Under the pieces are notes generated by a model. The model did not search any database and was not told where the DNA came from. It saw only the letters and a list, made by a program, of their open reading frames with translations. A stretch of DNA of 64,000 bases from Shewanella sp. MBTL60-007. Lineage in GTDB: Bacteria; Pseudomonadota; Gammaproteobacteria; Enterobacterales; Shewanellaceae. The stretch is taken from assembly GCF_019654915.1 (NCBI RefSeq), contig NZ_BPET01000014.1, positions 32,368-96,367 of the forward strand, read 5' to 3'. Shown piece by piece: positions 1-7,667 of the stretch (position 1 is the stretch's first letter; each line of letters opens with the position of its first letter). A program made the position numbers and the translations under genes.

Positions 1-945
1 GGCGTTGGGATCTCGGCAGTGGGCTTATACCAATATGACCCCGATGATGAAGTGAGCCAGTTATCCTCGTTAGTGATCAATGGCCTCGCCTCGACTAATG
101 GCGCATTGGGCGTTGCAGTAGCAAACAAGACCTTCATTAATCAAGACCAACAGCGTTTTTACCTGAACGCCGAAGTCTATGATGCTCCCGATGTCTTCTA
201 TGGGGTGGGTTACGATACTAATCATCAAGAGGGGAATCGGGTCGAGTTTAACCAGCGTATCATCTCGGTTAACCCTATGCTGCTACAACGGATGAGCCCG
301 ACTAGCTTCGTGGGGATCGGTTTCGATTTTAGCTACGCCGATGCCAGCAAAATTAACTTGTTAGACTCGGATGTCGATACCGGCATACTCGATGAAAGCT
401 CTCGCAGCGTCGGTGTGAATCTGCTGCTTAATCACGACAGTCGAGATAATGTATTGAATCCGCAGTCAGGGCGGATCTTAGAAATAGATGCGACCTTCTA
501 TCGCCAATACTTGGGCAGTAAAACAGACTTCGATGTCTATAACGCGCTATACAGCGAGTATATGCAGACTGGGCGTGGCGAAGATATCTTAGCTTGGCAG
601 GTGCGAGGGAGGTTCACCAATGGTGAGGTGCCATGGGATCAGCTTTCTAAAGCCGGTGGCGGCGATCTACTGCGAGGTTATACATCTGGGCGTTATCGCG
701 ATAAGCAGATGTTGATGAGTCAGATTGAATATCGCTTAAATCTGCCAGGGCGTCATGGCATGGTGTTCTGGGGCGGCGCGGGTGTGATTGCCGATGATAT
801 TAGTGAGTTCGATGGCAATAAAATTCTGCCTAATGGCGGCATAGGCTATCGATTCGAGGTTAAACCCCGAGTGAATCTAAGGCTCGATATGGCGTGGGGC
901 GATGGTGACAGCGGCTTCTACTTTAACGTCAACGAAGCGTTTTAA
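1..945 (+). CDS. Omp85/BamA-type outer-membrane barrel protein, 3' part
   Basis: The reading frame is open from the first base, so this is the C-terminal part of a gene that begins upstream; the GTG at 19 is an internal codon. About 314 residues are visible. The sequence resembles the D15/Omp85 surface-antigen barrel: an 'NHDSRDN...PQSGR' segment, a late 'GGGDLLRGYTSGRYRD' segment matching the family's conserved R-G-Y/F loop, and a C-terminus ending in Phe, as many outer-membrane barrels do. Role: integral outer-membrane protein of the BamA/TamA superfamily. It is probably not BamA itself, because neighbours of bamA (rseP, skp, lpxD) are absent, but the N-terminal domain is not visible. It ends at a strong bidirectional terminator. 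The family call is secure; the specific function is unknown. Confidence 0.75.
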   Translation, partial: GVGISAVGLYQYDPDDEVSQLSSLVINGLASTNGALGVAVANKTFINQDQQRFYLNAEVYDAPDVFYGVGYDTNHQEGNRVEFNQRIISVNPMLLQRMSPTSFVGIGFDFSYADASKINLLDSDVDTGILDESSRSVGVNLLLNHDSRDNVLNPQSGRILEIDATFYRQYLGSKTDFDVYNALYSEYMQTGRGEDILAWQVRGRFTNGEVPWDQLSKAGGGDLLRGYTSGRYRDKQMLMSQIEYRLNLPGRHGMVFWGGAGVIADDISEFDGNKILPNGGIGYRFEVKPRVNLRLDMAWGDGDSGFYFNVNEAF

Positions 946-966
946 AATAAAAGTGAATGAAAAACA

Positions 967-992
967 AAAAGGGCTCATATGAGCCCTTTTTT
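967..992. terminator. bidirectional intrinsic terminator
   Basis: Perfect stem AAAAGGGCTC / GAGCCCTTTT around loop ATAT, with A- and T-tracts on the two sides. It serves the barrel gene (+) and the convergent cupin gene (-). Confidence 0.85.
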
Positions 993-1026
993 AGTTAACG
1001 AATTTGCTTATTATTAAGCTTAGGAC

Positions 1027-1770
1027 TTATTTCTTGAAGATAGCTTCGTTAGTGCCGTATGGGCCTAAGTTTAGGTCACGCTTACGGATCTCATCAACAC
1101 GGTCGAATGCTTCTTCTGCTACGCGTAGGTTCTTAACGTCTTTGCGCCAGTAGTACTTGAAGCCGTTGAAATGCGCGTTGTTCGGGTACCAGTACATCAC
1201 ACCTAGGCCTTTGTCAGACATGATAGGTGTGTTGTGGATAGTCGCGCCAGGAATGTAGAAGTACTGGCCTGTGCCTAGCTTCTTGAACTGGTTATCGGCA
1301 AGAGTTTGGCCTTCACCGTTTACTACGTAGTAACACTCTGGCTGACCATGGAAGTGTGGTGCGTGGTCAGATTTACCACCGTCGGTGATCCCGATAACCA
1401 CTGGGCTATCTGAAAGCTCTTTCCAAATGTAACCAACAGGAGACTTGTTACGGTCACAGTCTTTAACTTCTAGTACGTTACCGTCATCATCAAGGGTCTT
1501 ACAGAAGCGTTGATCTTTAGCGATGCTGTCGTTTGCTTGGATGGTTGTGAAGTCAATCTCACCCGCTTCCCATGCTGCGATATAGGCTTCAACTTCTGGG
1601 TTGCTACACTGCTCTGGCATAGTGTCTTGTGGTGAATATGGCGTGCTGTCGTATGGGACTGGCGTCATCTGCTGGTATGGCAGTTGAGCGTGGTCACACT
1701 GTGGGCCCTGAGCAAATGCTGCTGTTGAAGTTAGTGCGGCAATACCGAACATCATTTTTAGTTTCATCAT
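1027..1770 (-). CDS. secreted DMSP-lyase-like cupin (candidate periplasmic DMSP lyase)
   Basis: Protein of 247 aa. Residues 1-20 are a Sec signal peptide (cut after AFA), so the product is periplasmic. The cupin core shows HAPHFHGQPECYY: His141, Glu145 and Tyr147 (H-x3-E-x-Y), then His179 in 'IPGATIHNTP'. From established knowledge, DMSP-lyase-like cupins (DddQ, DddW, DddK, DddL, DddY) bind metal through His/Glu/Tyr/His, and the 4, 2 and 32 residue steps here equal those I recall for DddQ. DddY, the known periplasmic lyase of Shewanella, is about 400 aa with a much longer step to the last His, so this is not a plain DddY. Context: it lies at the end of an acrylate-reductase cluster and shares that cluster's operator. 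SD AGGAAGA precedes the ATG. The function is inferred; another cupin activity on an acrylate-type substrate is possible. Confidence 0.6.
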   Translation of the reverse strand: MMKLKMMFGIAALTSTAAFAQGPQCDHAQLPYQQMTPVPYDSTPYSPQDTMPEQCSNPEVEAYIAAWEAGEIDFTTIQANDSIAKDQRFCKTLDDDGNVLEVKDCDRNKSPVGYIWKELSDSPVVIGITDGGKSDHAPHFHGQPECYYVVNGEGQTLADNQFKKLGTGQYFYIPGATIHNTPIMSDKGLGVMYWYPNNAHFNGFKYYWRKDVKNLRVAEEAFDRVDEIRKRDLNLGPYGTNEAIFKK

Positions 1771-1794
1771 TCTCTTCCTGTTTTTTTAGCTTAT

Positions 1795-1808
1795 GCAGCT
1801 AAAGCTGC
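1795..1808. repeat. small hairpin in the leader of the cupin gene
   Basis: GCAGCT-AA-AGCTGC, 25 nt upstream of the cupin start codon and inside its probable 5' leader. No T-tract follows on the minus strand, so it is not a terminator for that gene. Function unknown. Confidence 0.4.
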
Positions 1809-1903
1809 GATATTGTGCTCGTTTTAACGGGCTTGAGCTAACAATAAAGTGATAGGGGCTGCGTAAAGTTGAAATGGATCACGCAGCATTTTAAGCAGCA
1901 AAC

Positions 1904-1929
1904 TTATTCGTGAACTCGGTCGCGAATAA
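1904..1929. promoter_or_regulatory. 26-bp dyad operator upstream of the cupin gene
   Basis: Half-sites TTATTCGTGA (1904-1913) and TCGCGAATAA (1920-1929) with a 6-nt centre; 9 of 10 positions are complementary. It lies 134 bp upstream of the cupin start. The same dyad with the same spacing occurs at 6473-6498 upstream of ardA. The likely ligand is the TetR-family protein encoded at 6722 (inference from divergent placement). Confidence 0.65.
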
Positions 1930-1949
1930 TCTTTCTTTTGCTGTTTTAT

Positions 1950-3023
1950 CTAGATGTGAAATTGCAGGCTCAACTGAGCGTAATTTGAGGCGCCTTGCGG
2001 TGCCGTGCCATCTTCATAAGGGCTAACTCCATCATCAATCTGGTAACGACCGAGTTCAAAACCTAACGCCAATGCTGGGGTGAGATTGGTGAATAGATTC
2101 ACTCCTGCATGAAAGCGATTGCTCTGTTCCTCTTCGGTGATGGTGTGGCCGTAGAACAGACTCGATCGAGTGCGTTCGCTCCAGAAGTGGCGATAGGCAA
2201 ACATCGCCGAAGTGGTGGTTTCTATCTCGCCATCGATCATATCCCTAGCCGCATCTGTGCCAACATAACGGCCTAAATTGCCATAGTGAACTTGCAGGCG
2301 AATATCGTCCTTGCCAAAGGTTTTAAGTTTAGCGGCGAATGAGACGCCGGCGCCAAATTGGGCCGTGTCTTGTGGGTCTAAATAGCGCAGCAGGCTGGCT
2401 ACTGAAACATTACCCCAATCGCCTTGTTGATTGAAACGGATCACGGCATCAGGCACGTAGTCATTACTGGTATCGACCCACTTTTTATCGGTGTCAGTAC
2501 TGCCTGCTTGGGTGCCATAGGTATAAGGGTTTTCAAGCGCAAACTGCCAATTCTCGGTGCTGTAACGAACTAAAGTCTGACGCACCATCGCCTGGCCAAC
2601 TAACGGCCCACCTAAGTCAGCGGTTTCCGCAAAGGCGCTGGTATTGACCATGGTTGACCAGGTTTGGCCTGCAGTGAAATCGTTATAATTGATATAGGCA
2701 TGCCTTAAGCGTGGGCTATAGGAGTTAGAAAAAGCCGCATTTCCTTGAGCCGAGCCAGAGAAATCGATCTCTGCGAAGCCAGTTACATCGCCGTGAGTGA
2801 TCCCGACATTTAAGCGGCTTTCGGCGGCGCTAAATTGGGTTCTTTTTGCTGAGTCTGTGACGCGACCACCGCCAGTCCAGCTATCTTGAAAGGCGATGTT
2901 GCCATCTACATAGCGGGCATTGGCTTTTAGAAACCCACCGAAATGGTATTCACTGGCCATGGATGACTGCGAAACAGCGCCAAATAAACAGATACAAATA
3001 GAGACTCTAGTCATCGATTTCAT
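1950..3023 (-). CDS. DcaP-like outer-membrane porin
   Basis: Protein of 357 aa with a signal peptide of about 23 residues (cut near SMA-SEYHFGG). 'FGGFLKANARYVDG' after the signal, 'LRHAYINYNDFTAGQTWSTMVNTSAF' near residues 110-130 and '...LGGPLVGQAMVRQTLVRYS' are typical of the DcaP trimeric porin family, whose studied members take up small carboxylates. It ends 'LSLQFHI', with alternating hydrophobic residues as in a closing beta strand. It lies between the second porin and the cupin on the same strand, with a 275-nt gap upstream and 179 nt downstream, so it may have its own promoter. A role in admitting DMSP, acrylate or another small organic acid to the periplasm is inferred from context. 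The family call is fairly sure; the substrate is not known. Confidence 0.75.
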   Translation of the reverse strand: MKSMTRVSICICLFGAVSQSSMASEYHFGGFLKANARYVDGNIAFQDSWTGGGRVTDSAKRTQFSAAESRLNVGITHGDVTGFAEIDFSGSAQGNAAFSNSYSPRLRHAYINYNDFTAGQTWSTMVNTSAFAETADLGGPLVGQAMVRQTLVRYSTENWQFALENPYTYGTQAGSTDTDKKWVDTSNDYVPDAVIRFNQQGDWGNVSVASLLRYLDPQDTAQFGAGVSFAAKLKTFGKDDIRLQVHYGNLGRYVGTDAARDMIDGEIETTTSAMFAYRHFWSERTRSSLFYGHTITEEEQSNRFHAGVNLFTNLTPALALGFELGRYQIDDGVSPYEDGTAPQGASNYAQLSLQFHI

Positions 3024-3160
3024 AGTTATTTCTTGTAGGGAAGAGTAAAAAAGCCCTCATACTATTTTGTATAGAAAGGGCGTGATCCATCGAGGCGGCA
3101 GTAAGCAGGGATACTGGGCCTAGTCCAATTGTTAGGAGAATCTAAAAATTAACAGAGGGT

Positions 3161-3195
3161 GACAGAAGCGAAGTGAGAGCAGCTTCGCTTCTGTC
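3161..3195. repeat. perfect 13-bp hairpin between the two porin genes
   Basis: GACAGAAGCGAAG / CTTCGCTTCTGTC with a 9-nt loop. It lies 104 nt past the stop of the upstream porin on the minus strand. There is no T-tract, so it may be an mRNA-stabilising or processing hairpin, or a weak terminator, rather than a standard intrinsic terminator. Confidence 0.5.
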
Positions 3196-3298
3196 GGTAA
3201 CGCGAGTTAACCTGTTAGGCCTGCTAATGATCCTATGCGTGATCCTGTGCTAGAGTCATTGGCAAGCGTTAACCTAATAGCTGAAAGTTAAGCAACTA

Positions 3299-4438
3299 TT
3301 AGAAGTAGTAACCGAAGTTAATGTTAACGCGCTTATCCCAGCTGTCGCCCATTTCTGGTAGACCCACGTGGTCGTTGTTAGCGGTAGAGAATGTCATGTT
3401 CTTACCCATAACGAAATCGACCATGGTGTAAGTTGGGCCTGCAGAAATCGCACAGCCCGTCACGTTTTGCATGCTGTTGTCATAGCTAGCATCGTCAACA
3501 TCAGGTGTCATCAGACCAAAATCGTTATAACACTTAACGCTGCCCCAATCGGTCGCGAATGTCTTAGCAATGTTAGCGCTATAAGACTGACCCTTAGAGG
3601 CGATCTCGTATTGCCAGCTGACAACCGATACAGCGATCTTGTTGGCATCTACGGCGTCTGCGGCATCGTATTCGTACTGCATCGCTTGCAACTGTAGGTT
3701 CCAGCCTTTATAGCTGCTATCTAAGTGCAGCGCGACGGCGTAACGGTCACCGTTGTTACCTGTATTGCTGTTATAGATCTGACCATACTGCACCGAACCG
3801 CCAAGAGTCGTTTGACCGCCTTCGTGTTCCGCGGTGTAAGTCTGGCGCAGGTTGAACTGGTTGGTCTCTTCGTTGAAGTACTCGATACCGCTTGCGGCTA
3901 TGGTTCCGCTGTATAGGTCGGTAGAGTAACGCTTGTTCTCAGATGGACCGTATTCAGCACTTTTGTAGAAGGCTAAGTCAGTATGCCAGCCGTTCTTTTC
4001 GTAAACGGCCTTGATACCTGTGTCATGATCATCTTCAAAACCTAAGTAATAGGGAATGCCAAACCAATAGCTGTTTGAGATGAAGTCTCGGTTACCAAAT
4101 GGCACCTTGTTAATACCAAACTGTAGTTGCCAATCAGGGTTTACGTCGTAGTATGCGTAACCGTATTTGATGTAGTCAGTGCCTGAGGTAAAGCGGTACT
4201 CGGCCGATAGTCCCCAGTCACCGTGTTTGCCATCAAACTTGATTGCCGCCATATCAAAATAAAAGTCACCGCCTTTATCTTTATTGGCTTGGTCATAGTC
4301 TCGGTAAGCGTAGTTAACACGTACCGCGCCGCCTAGCTTGATGCCGTCTTCAGTTTGCTCTGCAGCAAAAGCCGCTGAGCCTGAAAGTGCGATTGCTGTA
4401 GCCACCATCGACAACATAAACTTAGTGGTATTTTTCAT
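3299..4438 (-). CDS. porin-like outer-membrane protein of the acrylate module
   Basis: About 379 aa. Three ATGs run in a row; SD AGGGA sits directly before them and gives 6-nt spacing only for the third, so 4438 is chosen. A signal peptide (cut at AFA-AEQTEDG) leads into 'LGGAVRVNYAYRDYD' and an antiparallel barrel pattern: 'MAAIKFDGKHGDWGLSAEYR', 'WQLQFGINKVPFGNRDF', 'INFGYYF' at the C-terminus. This resembles phosphate-selective-type (OprO/P-like) or short-chain substrate porins. It starts 47 nt after the ardB stop and probably belongs to the ardA-ardB transcript. Two Cys late in the chain could form a disulfide. The likely role is outer-membrane passage of the module's substrate; I cannot name the substrate from sequence. 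Confidence 0.7.
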   Translation of the reverse strand: MKNTTKFMLSMVATAIALSGSAAFAAEQTEDGIKLGGAVRVNYAYRDYDQANKDKGGDFYFDMAAIKFDGKHGDWGLSAEYRFTSGTDYIKYGYAYYDVNPDWQLQFGINKVPFGNRDFISNSYWFGIPYYLGFEDDHDTGIKAVYEKNGWHTDLAFYKSAEYGPSENKRYSTDLYSGTIAASGIEYFNEETNQFNLRQTYTAEHEGGQTTLGGSVQYGQIYNSNTGNNGDRYAVALHLDSSYKGWNLQLQAMQYEYDAADAVDANKIAVSVVSWQYEIASKGQSYSANIAKTFATDWGSVKCYNDFGLMTPDVDDASYDNSMQNVTGCAISAGPTYTMVDFVMGKNMTFSTANNDHVGLPEMGDSWDKRVNINFGYYF

Positions 4439-4485
4439 CATCATTCCCTATTTCTATTTTTAGATTTGTAAATTAATCAGTCACA

Positions 4486-4854
4486 TTACATCTCTTCAAA
4501 CCAAGTACGGTGGCACTCTGTACAGACGGGTGCTTTCTTCTCGTGCTCGGCATGACACGCTAGACAACTTGCGCCTTGGTTGTAATGCAGCGACTTGTGA
4601 GGATGTGCCTCAGGGATCGCCAATTTGCTTTCATCGACAGGGATACTGTTGATGTCGCCATGACACTCAACGCATGCCGCATCGGTCGCATTCTTCTTAC
4701 CGGAGCCTTGGTGGCAGGTTTGGCAACCATCTTGGTAGATAAACTCGTGGTTGATGCGGCCTTCAGTCTTGCCTTTCATCTTGACTAGCTCGCCGGCCAT
4801 CACATTGCTAGATAGCGCTAGGCCAAGTAGTGCGCTTAGTAATAACTTGTTCAT
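4486..4854 (-). CDS. ardB: periplasmic tetrahaem cytochrome c, acrylate reductase subunit ArdB
   Basis: Protein of 122 aa with a Sec signal peptide cut after Ala20. Four CXXCH haem c sites are visible: Cys44-His48, Cys61-His65, Cys97-His101 and Cys111-His115. Extra His residues (His36, His84, His86, His90, His104) can serve as distal ligands. The size and site spacing match the cytochrome domain of flavocytochrome c3 fumarate reductase, here as a separate polypeptide. Role: passes electrons, probably from the quinol oxidase CymA, to the flavoprotein encoded 11 nt upstream. SD AAGGAG has 7-nt spacing. Naming follows the ArdAB acrylate reductase described in Shewanella woodyi, where a flavoprotein and a small cytochrome gene are needed together. 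Orthology to ardB is inferred from gene pairing, not from alignment. Confidence 0.8.
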   Translation of the reverse strand: MNKLLLSALLGLALSSNVMAGELVKMKGKTEGRINHEFIYQDGCQTCHQGSGKKNATDAACVECHGDINSIPVDESKLAIPEAHPHKSLHYNQGASCLACHAEHEKKAPVCTECHRTWFEEM

Positions 4855-4865
4855 TTGACGGCTCC

Positions 4866-6377
4866 TTAAAGATCGGCTTTGATGGTTTCAGACACTACGA
4901 TACCCATGACTAGACACTCTAGGCAGGATGTAGAGCTCAAACGGGCTTCACCGTGGATGCCACCTGTCACTTCACCAATGGCGTATAGATTCTTGATAGG
5001 TTCCATAGAACGACCATCGATTACACGAGCGCCTAGATCGGTTTTTAGACCACCCATGCAGTAGTGCACTTTTGGCCAAATGCGTGATACAACGAATGGG
5101 CCCGTTAGCGTTTCTGCTGTATCCATCTTGCGGTTGAATAGCGGATCTTTACGGTCGCTAACGTGCTTGTTGTACTCTTTGATGCTGCGCTTAAGCTCAG
5201 CAGCTGGGATATCGAACTTAGCTGCGATCTCATCGAGAGAGTCAACTTTCCAAGCCATCTTGTCGCGAAGGGCGCGCACAACACGGTCGTCATTGGCGTA
5301 GTTGTTGTAGTTGAAGAACACCACTGGGTAAGCAGGGCTACCGTCGGCGTTACGGTTCTTCATAATCGCTTCAGAGCAGGTCTTGCGGTCAGCACGTTCG
5401 TCCATAAAGCGCTTGCCGTTTAGGACACTGATCGCCACACCTTGGTGCCAGCCGATAGATAGCAAGGCGTTTGACCAACCGAATCCACCTTCATCTGGTG
5501 AGCCCCAGTGGCCCGTTTGGATTAGGTTCATATGTACAGGCAGTGCGCCGTGAGCCATCGCCGTTAGGGTCACTTCGCCTGTCGCGCCCATTGCATTGGT
5601 GCAATCGAGCGTTGGATCGAGCGACGGATCAACTGCTTCACGTAGCTTCATGTTGCGAGCGAAACCGCCGTTAGCCAGTACTACCGCTTTGTTTGCTTTA
5701 ACAAAAATAGTGGTGCCAGTGTTTAGATCTGGGAAGCGGTAGTTCTTACGAACCTTAACGCCGATGATCTTCTGACCGTCCATGATGAAGTCTTCGATAT
5801 AGTGTTGTAGGCGGTAATCGACGCCCTCTTTTACGCCTGCTTCATATAGTTTGGTGGTGATGTCGCCGCCAGTACCGTGTTGGGTACGAATCGCGCGAGC
5901 CTTGTTGTGACCGCCTACCTGAATGTTAAAACCATCACGGAATTTAACGCCGGTATCGATACAAAGATCGTAGGCATCTAGAGAGCGGTTAGCGATTTGG
6001 CGTAGCGCAGGTTCGTTTTGCATGCCGCGACCAGAGATAATCTGATCTTTGACTAACTCTTCTGGTGAGTCGTCATTCACGCCTTGTGCTAGCTGGATTG
6101 GGTTCTTAGGGATCGCCAGCCAGCCGCCGTTGATTGCCGAGTTACCACCAATCACCTGCATCTTTTCTAAAACAAGTACAGAACCCAGTCCTTGGCGCTT
6201 AGCATTTAGCGCTGCAGAAAGGCCAGCAAAACCAGAGCCAACGACAATCACATCGACGCTTTCGTCCCAATTAATCTCGCCACAGCTTTTAGCTTGTACT
6301 GTACCGGGTAAGGTTGCCGCTAAACTACCAACGGCAGCACCAGCACTGAGTTTTAAAAAGTTTCTTCTACCTTGCAT
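4866..6377 (-). CDS. ardA: Tat-exported flavoprotein, likely acrylate reductase ArdA
   Basis: The chosen start is ATG 6377 (503 aa): SD AGAGGA lies 10 nt upstream and the protein then begins MQGRRNFLKLSAG, a clean Tat signal. The longer frame to 6422 begins with TTG and adds an unlikely N-terminus. FAD site: VVGSGFAGLSAA (residues 45-56) and LEKMQVIGGNS. C-terminal fumarate-reductase signature: VHYCMGGLKTDLGARV and IGEVTGGIHGEARL. Compared with Shewanella Fcc3, the proton-donor Arg (here Arg331 in ADRK), the late His (His438 in VHYCMGG) and the late Arg (Arg479) are kept. The Thr-Glu pair that grips the second carboxylate of fumarate is absent. That fits a monocarboxylate such as acrylate or methacrylate. 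It is paired with the tetrahaem cytochrome. Urocanate reductase or another enoate reductase is the main alternative. Confidence 0.75.
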   Translation of the reverse strand: MQGRRNFLKLSAGAAVGSLAATLPGTVQAKSCGEINWDESVDVIVVGSGFAGLSAALNAKRQGLGSVLVLEKMQVIGGNSAINGGWLAIPKNPIQLAQGVNDDSPEELVKDQIISGRGMQNEPALRQIANRSLDAYDLCIDTGVKFRDGFNIQVGGHNKARAIRTQHGTGGDITTKLYEAGVKEGVDYRLQHYIEDFIMDGQKIIGVKVRKNYRFPDLNTGTTIFVKANKAVVLANGGFARNMKLREAVDPSLDPTLDCTNAMGATGEVTLTAMAHGALPVHMNLIQTGHWGSPDEGGFGWSNALLSIGWHQGVAISVLNGKRFMDERADRKTCSEAIMKNRNADGSPAYPVVFFNYNNYANDDRVVRALRDKMAWKVDSLDEIAAKFDIPAAELKRSIKEYNKHVSDRKDPLFNRKMDTAETLTGPFVVSRIWPKVHYCMGGLKTDLGARVIDGRSMEPIKNLYAIGEVTGGIHGEARLSSTSCLECLVMGIVVSETIKADL

Positions 6378-6721
6378 TTTCTTGTAATCCTCTAATAGGG
6401 AATGCGGTAACGATAAACGCAAGTTCAGTTGTTAAAGGTGAACTAAGTCACGCCATTTTTTCAGTGACAAATTTATTCGTGAGGCAGCTCTCGAATAAAT
6501 TTTCTCTCAAAATACTGGCCGAAATGAGAAGCGAGAAAATGTGAATGGAATCGATATTGGGTTACAAGTTATTGCGCTAATGTTTATATGACGTAATTCA
6601 CAAAGCCTACTAATAAAGTGGTATTAGCGTGAAGTGAATCCCGATTAGGAAAGAGATATCTATAATCTGCAATTGTTAGAAGCGCATAATCGGTTCAACT
6701 GTAAAACTAGGCTTGTAATAG
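6378..6721. promoter_or_regulatory. divergent control region ardA / tetR
   Basis: This 344-nt region separates ardA (-) from the TetR-family gene (+). It holds the 26-bp dyad at 6473-6498 and, beside it, a looser pair GTCAC...GTGAC (6448-6469). I see no confident -35/-10 pair and no small ORF. Regulation by the TetR protein is inferred. Confidence 0.5.
6473..6498. promoter_or_regulatory. 26-bp dyad operator upstream of ardA
   Basis: Half-sites TTATTCGTGA (6473-6482) and TCTCGAATAA (6489-6498), 6-nt centre, starting 95 bp upstream of the ardA ATG. It matches the site at 1904-1929 in half-site sequence and spacing (consensus TTATTCGnGA-N6-TCnCGAATAA). The flanks also agree partly, with CATTTT about 15-20 nt before each. 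Confidence 0.7.
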
Positions 6722-7513
6722 ATGAAATGTCCCACAGAAGCGTTGCCCATGATGCGCTGCAATCAGATACTCGATGCCGCCGAGCAGCTTATTGAGTCTC
6801 AAGGCATAGTGTCATTTAAGTTCTCGCAACTCGCAAAAGAGGTGGGATGTTCCACTGGTACCTTGTATAAATTTTTTGAGCGTAAAGAGGATGTATTAGT
6901 CTGCCTATTTTTACGCAGTGCGACCTCTAACCACTTGCCAATATTCATTAACAAATATCCCGATTTAACTGCCCAAGAAAAAGTGCTGTTACCCATTCTG
7001 TTTACATTTGAAACCATCAAGCGCAGTAAAAGCTTCTTTACTCTGCGCTCAGTTTCGGTCAACACCATGGTTTGGCAGCTAGCCAGCGATGAGAAAGTGG
7101 ATCGCTTTAAGAAGCGTATCAATGCGTTTTGGGGCTGGTTTACCGACTCACTCAATGAAGCGGTAGCAAAAGGTGAACTTGAGGCAACACCACTACAAGT
7201 TAAAGAGTTAGTGCAGGGGATCACCTTCTACCTCACAGGTTCGCTAACCCAGTTTGAAAGCCAGTTGATTGCCCCTGAGTACTTATCAAACCGTCGTGAG
7301 ACCTGTTACCGCCATCTGGCGCGCTTAATGGGACAGTACAAGTGGACTAAGCCACTCACCCCAGAGCTGTTTGAATCTCTAGAGAGCAGAAGCTCAAGCT
7401 TCTTCGATAAACATTATCGCGACCATATGAGCTGCAGTGCCTGTAGCGCTTTATCCTGTTATCCGCTCGATAGTGAAACGGCTTGCCTACGTAAGAAACA
7501 ACACGCCGCTTAG
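6722..7513 (+). CDS. TetR-family regulator of the acrylate/cupin module, Cys-rich tail
   Basis: Protein of 263 aa, longer than the usual 190-220. The N-terminal helix-turn-helix is at about residues 25-55 (FSQLAKEVGCSTGTLYKFFERKEDVL), the TetR_N signature. The rest is a helical ligand/dimer domain. The C-terminal extension has Cys238-x2-Cys241-x4-Cys246 and Cys255 (SCSACSALSCYP), unusual in TetR proteins. It is divergent from ardA, with the shared dyads in both target promoters. A precedent is AcuR, a TetR repressor that answers acrylate and controls a DMSP-lyase operon in Rhodobacter. Reactive Cys residues could sense the electrophile acrylate, or bind metal; both are inference. No strong SD precedes ATG 6722, and the ATG at 6749 or 6752 is an alternative start. 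Confidence 0.75.
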   Translation: MKCPTEALPMMRCNQILDAAEQLIESQGIVSFKFSQLAKEVGCSTGTLYKFFERKEDVLVCLFLRSATSNHLPIFINKYPDLTAQEKVLLPILFTFETIKRSKSFFTLRSVSVNTMVWQLASDEKVDRFKKRINAFWGWFTDSLNEAVAKGELEATPLQVKELVQGITFYLTGSLTQFESQLIAPEYLSNRRETCYRHLARLMGQYKWTKPLTPELFESLESRSSSFFDKHYRDHMSCSACSALSCYPLDSETACLRKKQHAA

Positions 7514-7531
7514 TCTGCCGCCCCCGCCTAA

Positions 7532-7552
7532 AGCCCCTTTGAAAGGGGGCAA
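7532..7552 (+). terminator. possible terminator after the tetR gene
   Basis: GCCCCTTTgaAAGGGGGC-type hairpin 20 nt after the stop. No T-tract follows, so this is weak. Confidence 0.35.
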
Positions 7553-7667
7553 TACAGTGATTTTTACGGGGATATGCTTGCTGAAGATCTTGAAGCTAGC
7601 CCCCGTTTTGCTTGACTTTTTTATGACCACTGATAGGCTGCTCTGTCAGTAATCAAGGTGGTATACA

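Noticed and set aside
1027..1770. Naming the cupin dddY
   Set aside because: DddY is about 400 aa and has a much longer step between the H-x3-E-x-Y motif and the last His; only export and metal motif agree.
3368..3916. Plus-strand frames inside the porin gene
   Set aside because: They are antisense shadows of a well-supported porin with signal peptide and barrel pattern.
4486..4854. Calling the tetrahaem protein CymA/NapC-type
   Set aside because: It has a cleavable signal and no N-terminal membrane anchor, and its size matches the small soluble fumarate-reductase-type cytochrome domain.
6378..6422. Longer N-terminus for ardA
   Set aside because: It needs a TTG start without SD and would bury the Tat signal behind 15 residues.
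7437..7652. Open frame of 71 codons after the tetR gene
   Set aside because: It overlaps the tetR 3' end and runs through a hairpin; no SD and no protein-like composition.
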